From: Arenicola marina
Lineage: Eukaryota; Annelida; Polychaeta; Arenicolidae
Assembly: GCA_964019135.1 (NCBI GenBank)
Contig: OZ025248.1
Coordinates: forward strand, 48,725,670 to 48,789,669
Length of the DNA: 64,000 nt
Reading direction: 5' to 3'
Below, one piece after another: positions 58,801-64,000 of this stretch. Position numbers and translations under genes: made by a program. The stretch's first letter is position 1. Each line of letters opens with the position of its first letter. The notes under the pieces were generated by a model that saw only the letters and a list, made by a program, of their open reading frames with translations, did no database searches and was not told the origin of the DNA.

Positions 58801-60819
58801 GGCGAGGATAAGGGACATGCAATACTGGGTGTGTTTAAAGGGCCGTCGCCTCTATGCACTGTCACGGCGAGGAGAAGCGACATGCAATACTGGGTGTGTT
58901 TAAAGGGCCGTCGCCGCTATGCACTGTCACGGCGAGGATAAGGGACATGCAATACTGGGTGTGTTTAAAGGGCCGTTGCCTCTATGCACTGTCACGGCGA
59001 GGATAAGGGACATGCAATACTGGGTGTGTTTAAAGGGCCGTCGCCTCTATGCACTGTCACGGCGAGGAGAAGCGACATGCAATACTGGGTGGGTTTAAAG
59101 GGCCGTCGCCTCTGCACTGTCACGGCGAGGATAAGGGACATGCAATACTGGGTGTGTTTAAAGGGCCGTCGCCTCTATGCACTGTAACGGCGAGGAGTAG
59201 CGACATGCAATACTGGGTGTGTTTAAAGGGCCGTCGCCGCTATGCACTGTCACGGCGAAAAGGGACATACAATACTGGGTGTTTACAGGGCAACGGTAAG
59301 GTTCTGTAGGTTTATCGCTACAATGGGAAGGGCCAGGATAAGAGGAGCCATGTTTCCAGTCGTAACTGACAACTGTTTGCGAAGACAGACATAGAACCTT
59401 TATCCTGCACACACAGACATGTGCCCTGGTGTGGTTCGAACCAGGCACCGACCGTTTGGGTTGGCCTAACGGAGCACACTCGACTATAGCCACACTCGGC
59501 ACCTACCGGGCCACGGGCTCACAACAGATTGATCTTTAAACGAGCCAACGTTATCCCCTAACATGCCACGAGATGTCAAGGTGGAAGAAGTGTTCTTTAA
59601 GCCCTCCTATTTGTCTTGATCTGTCCGTAGGAAAAGCTACACGAATATACTTGTAATTTTTTCGGGATACCACAAGGAGATCACATGTACAATGTCTCCC
59701 TATTAAACATTACCTTGCCCATTGCTTTACCAAAGCTCAATTATCGCTTCACAATATATTTCGTGTTCACACTTCGGCACGTTTTAGTAAGTTCCCGAAC
59801 AGTGTGCACTTACAGCTAATATTGAATTCCAGTTTACGGTTATAAAACTATTGTTATTCATTAGTACCACTCCAGGTGGCTTTAGTATCTATAAAGAAAG
59901 CATTCGGCTTACAATAACGAACATTGGAGAATATAGGTCTTGAATTAAGCCAAAAGGTAGATTCGTTGCCATAAAAAAAAGCACAAGGAAGGGGCGTACA
60001 CTTTTCGTTTACCCTATAGGTATGGGACGGTGCTCGCCCCAACCCACCATCAGCGTGGATCTGCTAATTTAGTAACCCCCCTCCCCCCATACACAAAAAA
60101 AATCACTATACTTCCTTTCATCCGACTGGCATTCAGTCGGTATTTGATTCACATGTATGTGGATGTTTCCAGAAGACGGTTGTCGGAGCCAGGTTTAGGT
60201 AGGGCTTCCACAGAGGAGTGCCTCGAATGACGTCATACTCACGGATTCCCCGGAATCCCCCACGTTTTCAGGCCGAATCGGATAACGAGTATTTACAATG
60301 CTTAAACTATTTTTTCGGCTTTTATGATGGAGGTACAAACATAATGTTTTAGAATAATGAATAGTTATCAAAATGCTTCAGAAATAGCCAAATTTTCCCC
60401 CTATGCCGCACCATGGACTTTAATCATTTTTGTAATCCCTTATGCTCAAGTGTGTATTGGGCGTTTTAGGCGGTCTTTATGCACACAACGGTCAACGGTT
60501 AAACCAGACCCAGGAAACTCCCTGCACGATTAAGGACAAACATGCCCTAGATTATGTGCCCAGGCCCGGATTCGAACCCATGACCTATTGGTCTGCGTTA
60601 TAGTGTGCTAAGTACTACACCAGAAAGGACCTTCTCCGCATTGACAAAATTAAGGTTTTGAATGGGAGTCGGAATCTGCTACTCACCTTGAGGTTGAGCT
60701 TGTGGTTGCAAGCCATGGCGGCGTGGCGCAGGGCTTTGATCACGGAGGTATAGGCGTCCTCCAGCTTCGTGTATTTACCGACCAGGGCGATGGTTACTTC
60801 TTTCAACAAACGGTCGTGT
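46598..60819 (-). CDS. CTPS1: CTP synthase, 3' part: seven exons with the whole glutaminase domain
   Basis: Exons in transcript order: 60819-60687, 57633-57450, 54174-54068, 48403-48310, 47931-47876, 47307-47211, 46851-46598 (stop TGA). All are GT-AG with matching phases, 925 nt, 307 residues. CTP synthase makes CTP from UTP, ATP and glutamine in the cytosol. This part is the class I glutamine amidotransferase that releases ammonia for the synthetase half, which must lie beyond base 64000. Diagnostic blocks: [105 protein letters not shown] and [13 protein letters not shown]. The catalytic triad Cys, His and Glu is intact. Invertebrates may have one CTPS gene, so the 1/2 suffix is only a label. 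Confidence 0.96.
47211..47931 (-). CDS. CTPS1: CTPS exons with EERHRHRYE and [10 protein letters not shown]
   Basis: Exon 47931-47876 encodes [18 protein letters not shown]. Exon 47307-47211 encodes [20 protein letters not shown] and [12 protein letters not shown]. Both align nearly gap-free with animal CTPS. Donors are GAG|GTGAGT and AAAG|GTGGGT. Confidence 0.95.
47600..47830 (-). repeat. tRNA-like SINE in CTPS intron
   Basis: On the minus strand GGTGGTTAGCCTGGTGGTTA resembles an A box, followed by a B-box-like GGGAGTTCGCGCCCC. The acceptor stem is not paired, so this is a tRNA-derived repeat and not a tRNA gene. Confidence 0.5.
48310..48403 (-). CDS. CTPS1: CTPS exon with [17 protein letters not shown]
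   Basis: Encodes [31 protein letters not shown]. Starts in phase 0 after GTTTAG and ends in phase 1 at TTTTAA|GTAGGT. Confidence 0.95.
48500..53911. repeat. 32-bp minisatellite, about 169 copies, inside a CTPS intron
   Basis: The unit is GACACATGGCTAAGTGTACA plus TGCATTGCCTCC, almost always 32 bases. Common variants change TACATGC to TACAGGC, GTAC to GCCC, and CTCC to CTCT. Blocks recur about 352 bases (11 units) apart near 49,810 and 50,160. It starts about 100 bases from the exon at 48310-48403 and ends about 155 bases from the exon at 54068-54174. I find no similarity to either exon edge, so it is not junction-seeded. Confidence 0.96.
53958..54066 (-). repeat. SINE family 1 fragment abutting a CTPS splice donor
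   Basis: GATCAAGGTAAAGAGGAGCC, ATGTTTCC, AGTAACCCAATATTCT, AAAGACATGGAT and GGGCTCGAAC line up with the copies at 59325 and 63410. It runs up to the donor of the exon at 54174-54068. Confidence 0.6.
54068..54174 (-). CDS. CTPS1: CTPS exon with the catalytic cysteine
   Basis: Encodes [20 protein letters not shown] followed by [16 protein letters not shown]. The nucleophilic Cys of GVCLGMQ (human Cys399 by homology) is codon 54169-54167, only six bases into the exon. The first exon bases and the acceptor are repeated about 49 times in the adjoining 61-bp array. The exon starts in phase 1 and ends in phase 0. Confidence 0.96.
54151..57121 (-). repeat. 61-bp acceptor-spanning minisatellite, about 49 copies
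   Basis: The plus-strand unit is CATACCCAGACACACGCCTG, GTGGGGAAACATACCGGTGG, TCATACACTGACAGCGCACT plus A; shorter variants lack AT near CACACTGAC. Read on the minus strand each unit holds a pyrimidine-rich CCCCACCAG acceptor followed by GCGTGTGTCTGGGTATG, the first bases of the catalytic-cysteine exon. Most copies read TATGTAG where the exon has TATGCAG, which puts a stop six codons after the acceptor in the CTPS frame. Confidence 0.96.
57450..57633 (-). CDS. CTPS1: CTPS exon with the PGGFG oxyanion region
   Basis: Encodes [40 protein letters not shown] and [20 protein letters not shown], then LG. The human equivalent is YIEASDLEP...VLVPGGFGVRGTEGK. Phase considerations place the acceptor at GTGACAG|TGCATAG (start 57633), which is the junction copied in the 65-bp array. 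Confidence 0.94.
57617..59280 (-). repeat. 65-bp acceptor-spanning minisatellite, about 26 copies
   Basis: The plus-strand unit is TCGCCTCTATGCACTGTCAC, GGCGAGGAGAAGCGACATGC, AATACTGGGTGTGTTTAAAG plus GGCCG; 62-bp variants lack TAT. On the minus strand each unit presents the acceptor CGCCGTGACAG followed by TGCATAGAGGCGACGG, the start of the exon at 57633. In the CTPS frame a copy used as acceptor reads CIEATAL then TAA. Confidence 0.96.
59320..59500 (-). repeat. SINE family 1, fuller copy
   Basis: AGGAGCCATGTTTCC, CTTTATCCTGCACACACAGA, a B box GGTTCGAACC and ACCGTTTGGG match the copy at 63410-63600. On the minus strand the tRNA-like head comes first and the element ends near GGCTCCTCTTATCCTGGCCC. 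Confidence 0.65.
59501..60686. other. CTPS intron remainder
   Basis: AT-rich intron DNA with a CRE-like TGACGTCA near 60228 and the family 2 SINE at 60480-60620. No further exon is seen. Confidence 0.5.
60480..60620 (-). repeat. tRNA-derived SINE, family 2
   Basis: On the minus strand: A-box-like TGTAGTACTTAGCACAC, B box GGGTTCGAATCCGGG, then CACATAATCTAGGGCATGTT, as in the copy at 42225-42380. Confidence 0.65.
60687..60819 (-). CDS. CTPS1: CTPS exon linking the synthetase and glutaminase domains
   Basis: Encodes [40 protein letters not shown], then LNLK, with donor AAG|GTGAGT. The human equivalent begins [21 protein letters not shown]. It starts in phase 2 after TTGGCAG and is the most 5' CTPS exon in the window. 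Confidence 0.95.
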
Positions 60820-61199
60820 CTGCCAATTAAGGTAACAAACGTGACAACCAAATGCAAAATTATATTATTATCTAACTATATAGTTCGCCAAGACTAATTC
60901 TAGTTCAATCATACTTGTGATGCATGGCTGGTACCATAGTCCCACTGCATGCTCGGGTCTCTATGGTTTACCAAGACGGATATGGGCCATGTTGGATTTA
61001 GTGAAATAGATTTTGGCGTCGAATGTTAACACACATGGGCATCAGAATCTCTGCCTATAAAAACCATACAGACCGGAGAGACCTTCATTGTAGATTATAG
61101 CAGCAATGACATTTACACGTACCTAAACTACAGACAAATAAGAACAACAAATTATGCGTCGATCGTTGTTGTACGAGAGAATACGTAATGTAGACTGTT

Positions 61200-63335
61200 A
61201 GCATAGACAACGATGGTGCTGGTCAAAATAGAGTAACCAAAACCTAGACGTTGTCCCAACTTGTATAGTTCTATATTCCAAAGTCTAAATTTCGCTGCCA
61301 CGATATCATAAACATCGCAGCGTACTCAACATTTTGGTTTAACTTTGTTCGTACTATTCATAAAAAACAGCACCAAAATTAGTTAAGTATGTAACTGTTC
61401 AGAAGATGTAAACGATGATGGCACTGTTGAGTACAGAGCAACCAACATGTCCACGTCACCATTCCTGAGAAGGTTTTTATGCCCAAGTCTCAATTTCGCT
61501 GCCAAGACTTCATAAACATCGCAGCGTACTCAACACTTTGGTTTAACTTTGTTCGTACTATTCATAAAAAAACATCACCAAAATTAGTTAAGTATGTAAC
61601 TGTTCAGAAGATGTAAACGATGATGGCACTGGTGAGTACAGAGCAACCAACATGTCCACGTCACCATTCCTGATAAGGTTTTTATGCCAAAGTCTAAATT
61701 TCGCTGCCACGACTTCATAAACATCGCAGCGTACTCAACACTTTGGTTTAACTTTGTTCGTACTATTAATTAAAAAATTACTATTAAAATCTCACCTGAT
61801 TATTAGTCCATCCATCCAAATCAATACATATAAATTAGATAAGTATGAAACTGTTCAGAAGATGTAAACGATGACGGCACTGGTGAGTACAGAGCAACCA
61901 ACATGTCCACGTCACCATTACTGATAAGGTTTTTATGCCAAAGTCTATTTTTTCGCTGCCACGACTTCATAAACATCGCAGCGTACTCAACACTTTGGTT
62001 TAACTTTGTTCGTACTATTCATAAAAAAACATCACCAAAATTAGTTAAGTAGGTAACTGTTCAGAAGATGTAAACGATAATGGCACTGGTGAGTACAGAG
62101 CAACCAACATGTCCACGTCACCATTACTGATAAGGTTTTTATACCAAAGTCTAAATTTCGCTGCCACGACTTCATAAACATCGCAGCGTACTCAACACTT
62201 TGGTTTAACTTTGTTCGTACTATTAATTAAAAAATTACTATTAAAATCTCACCTGATTATTAGTCCATCCATCCAAATCAATACATATAAGTTAGATAAG
62301 TATGAAACTGTTCAGAAGATGTAAACGATGATGGCACTGGTGAGTACAGAGCAACCAACATGTCCACGTCACCATTACTGATAAGGTTTTTATGCCAAAG
62401 TCTAAATTTCGCTGTGACGACGTCATAAACATCGCAGCGTACTCAACACTTTGGTTTAACTTTGTTCGTACTATTCATCAAAAACATCACCAAAATTAGT
62501 TAAGTATGTAACTGTTCAGAAGATGTTAACGATGATGGCACTGGTGAGTACAGAGCAACCAACATGTCCACGTCACCATTACTGATAAGGTTTTTATGCC
62601 AAAGTCTAAATTTCGCTGTGACGACGTCATAAACATCGCAGCGTACTCAACACTTTGGTTTAACTTTGTTCGTACTATTCATCAAAAACATCACCAAAAT
62701 TAGTTAAGTATGAAACTGTTCAGAAGATGTAAACGATGATGGCACTGGTGAGTACAGAGCAACCAACATGTCCACGTCACCATTACTGATATAGTTTTTA
62801 TGCCAAAGTCTAAATTTCGCTGCCACGACTTCATGAACATCGCAGCGTACTCAACACTTTGGTTTAACTTTGTTCGTACTATTAATTAAAAAATTACTAT
62901 TAAAATCTTACCTGATTAGTCCATCCATCCAAATCAATACATATAAATTAGATAAGTATGAAACTGTTCAGCAGATGTAAACGATGATGGCACTGGTGAG
63001 TACAGAGCAACCAACATGTCCACGTCATCATTACTGATAAGGTTTTTATGCCAAAGTCTAAATTTCGCTGCCACGACTTCAAAAACATCGCAGCGTACTC
63101 AACACTTTGGTTTAACTTTGTTCGTACTATTCATAAAAAACAACACCAAAATTAGTTAAGTATGTAACTGTTCAGAAGATGTAAACGATGATGGCACTGG
63201 TGAGTACAGAGCAACCAACATGTCCACGTCATCATTACTGATAAGGTTTTTATGCCAAAGTCTAAATTTCGCTGCCACGACTTCAAAAACATCGCAGCGT
63301 ACTCAACACTTTGGTTTAACTTTGTTCGTACTATC
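61200..63335. repeat. Higher-order tandem array of alternating about 207-bp and 254-bp units, about 9-10 copies
   Basis: All units share GATGGCACTGGTGAGTACAG, CAACCAACATGTCCACGTCA, AAATTTCGCTGCCACGACTT and CAACACTTTGGTTTAACTTT. They differ in the joining segment: one type has TTCATAAAAAAACATCACC, the other TTAATTAAAAAATTACTATT plus CTCACCTGATTATTAGTCC. A decayed copy appears near 63730-63810. It lies in the CTPS intron upstream of the exon at 60819. The missing upstream exon cannot be compared, so junction seeding is untested. Confidence 0.9.
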
Positions 63336-63409
63336 GACTACATAAACCTGTGTTATTTATGTACAGATCACTTCATTGCATCAGATATGGACCGAACACC
63401 GATATTGCA

Positions 63410-63600
63410 GTAAATAGAAGGGTCAAGGAAGCGAGGAGCCATGTCTTGGGGAGTAACCCCCATTCTTTACGAGGATATACATGGGATCTCTATCCTGCAC
63501 AAACAGATATTTGCACAGCACATGTGCGGTTCGAACCACACACCGGCCGTTTGGGCTGGCTGGAGACACATTCGACATCTGCTGAACGACAAGGCCGCGG
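63410..63600 (-). repeat. SINE family 1 copy
   Basis: GGGTCAAGGAAGCGAGGAGC, AGTAACCCCCATTCTTTACG, CTATCCTGCACAAACAGATA, a B-box-like GGTTCGAACC and CCGGCCGTTTGGG. Best copy for comparison with the 68-bp array at 880-1335. Confidence 0.65.
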
Positions 63601-64000
63601 GGAGACCCACATCTAAGTTGATAACCAACTTTTCTACACTCTTGAACAGCAGCACACTGCCATTAAAAGCGGCTGCAGATGATGTATAAACTGGTGTAGT
63701 AGTAATAATAACGCATATCCTAATTTCTGCTTCAATGTAAGTTTTTCTTCCAAAGTTTAATTATCACGGCAGTGGAATAGCACGCGCCGTAGACTCAACA
63801 CTTTGGAGACCAAGGCATCCGCGGAAGAATTAAAAACTACCATGTAGAAATACAGACAAATACATAAACAGGATAGGTGATACAAAAGCAAATCGCTGAC
63901 TGGAATCTATAACTTATTGACCCTTGAAGCATTTTACACCTTCTGTCAAACACAAGCCAAATAGTATTAACAAAATAAGTTCTTTGTTAGGCTATAATCA
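63601..64000. other. CTPS intron, window end
   Basis: AT-rich DNA with a decayed fragment of the 207/254-bp unit (CTCAACACTTTGGAG near 63791). No exon was recognised; the synthetase-domain exons of CTPS should lie further right. Confidence 0.5.

Noticed and set aside
60480..60620. tRNA gene on the minus strand
   Set aside because: A and B boxes are present but the acceptor stem does not pair and a conserved SINE body follows; another copy lies at 42225.
61200..63335. Copies of a CTPS exon within the 207/254-bp array
   Set aside because: Minus-strand translation of the unit does not resemble any CTPS segment I know.

Overview
The window reads as genomic DNA of an invertebrate chordate, most likely an amphioxus (Branchiostoma). 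Reasons: intron-rich genes with vertebrate-like protein sequence, canonical GT-AG introns, tRNA-derived SINEs, Tigger and LINE remnants, and above all long minisatellites that start exactly at exon-intron junctions, a habit I recall being described in amphioxus genes. The species call is inference; no database was searched.

Layout. (1) 1-8481, plus strand: the end of a gene for a very long, acidic, low-complexity protein. One exon is cut by the window edge (1-541) and a 7.0-kb terminal exon follows (1473-8481). (2) 8482-21100: 3' flank and intergenic DNA with polyadenylation signals, two CRE-like sites, a foldback element, and a Tigger DNA transposon inserted into a LINE reverse transcriptase. 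(3) 21302-43479, plus strand: a complete SMCR8 orthologue that I reconstructed as 25 exons with continuous phase (about 820 residues). SMCR8 is the DENN-family partner of C9orf72 and WDR41, and the Arg-finger motif is present. (4) 43480-46597: intergenic. (5) 60819-46598, minus strand: the last seven exons of CTP synthase, covering the whole glutamine amidotransferase half (307 residues). The synthetase half lies beyond base 64000. SMCR8 and CTPS converge tail to tail.

Roughly a third of the window is tandem repeat. Six arrays contain or abut an exon edge. In SMCR8, a 69-bp (about 81 copies), a 63-bp (6) and a 45-bp (99) array each repeat a splice donor, and a decayed 47-bp array (about 8) copies the start of exon 2. 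In CTPS, a 61-bp (about 49) and a 65-bp (about 26) array each repeat a splice acceptor plus the first exon bases, in one case including the catalytic cysteine codon. In the five fresh arrays the first copy next to the exon carries a stop in the gene's frame, so only the junction touching the exon gives intact protein. Two more arrays, 32-bp (about 169 copies) and a 207/254-bp higher-order array, lie in CTPS introns without clear exon homology. These arrays create long artefactual open frames (the longest is 1516 codons), which I do not call as genes.

The genes shown do not form a pathway: SMCR8 acts in autophagy and lysosome signalling as a GAP-complex subunit, and CTPS makes CTP. Their common feature is the junction-seeded minisatellite expansion.
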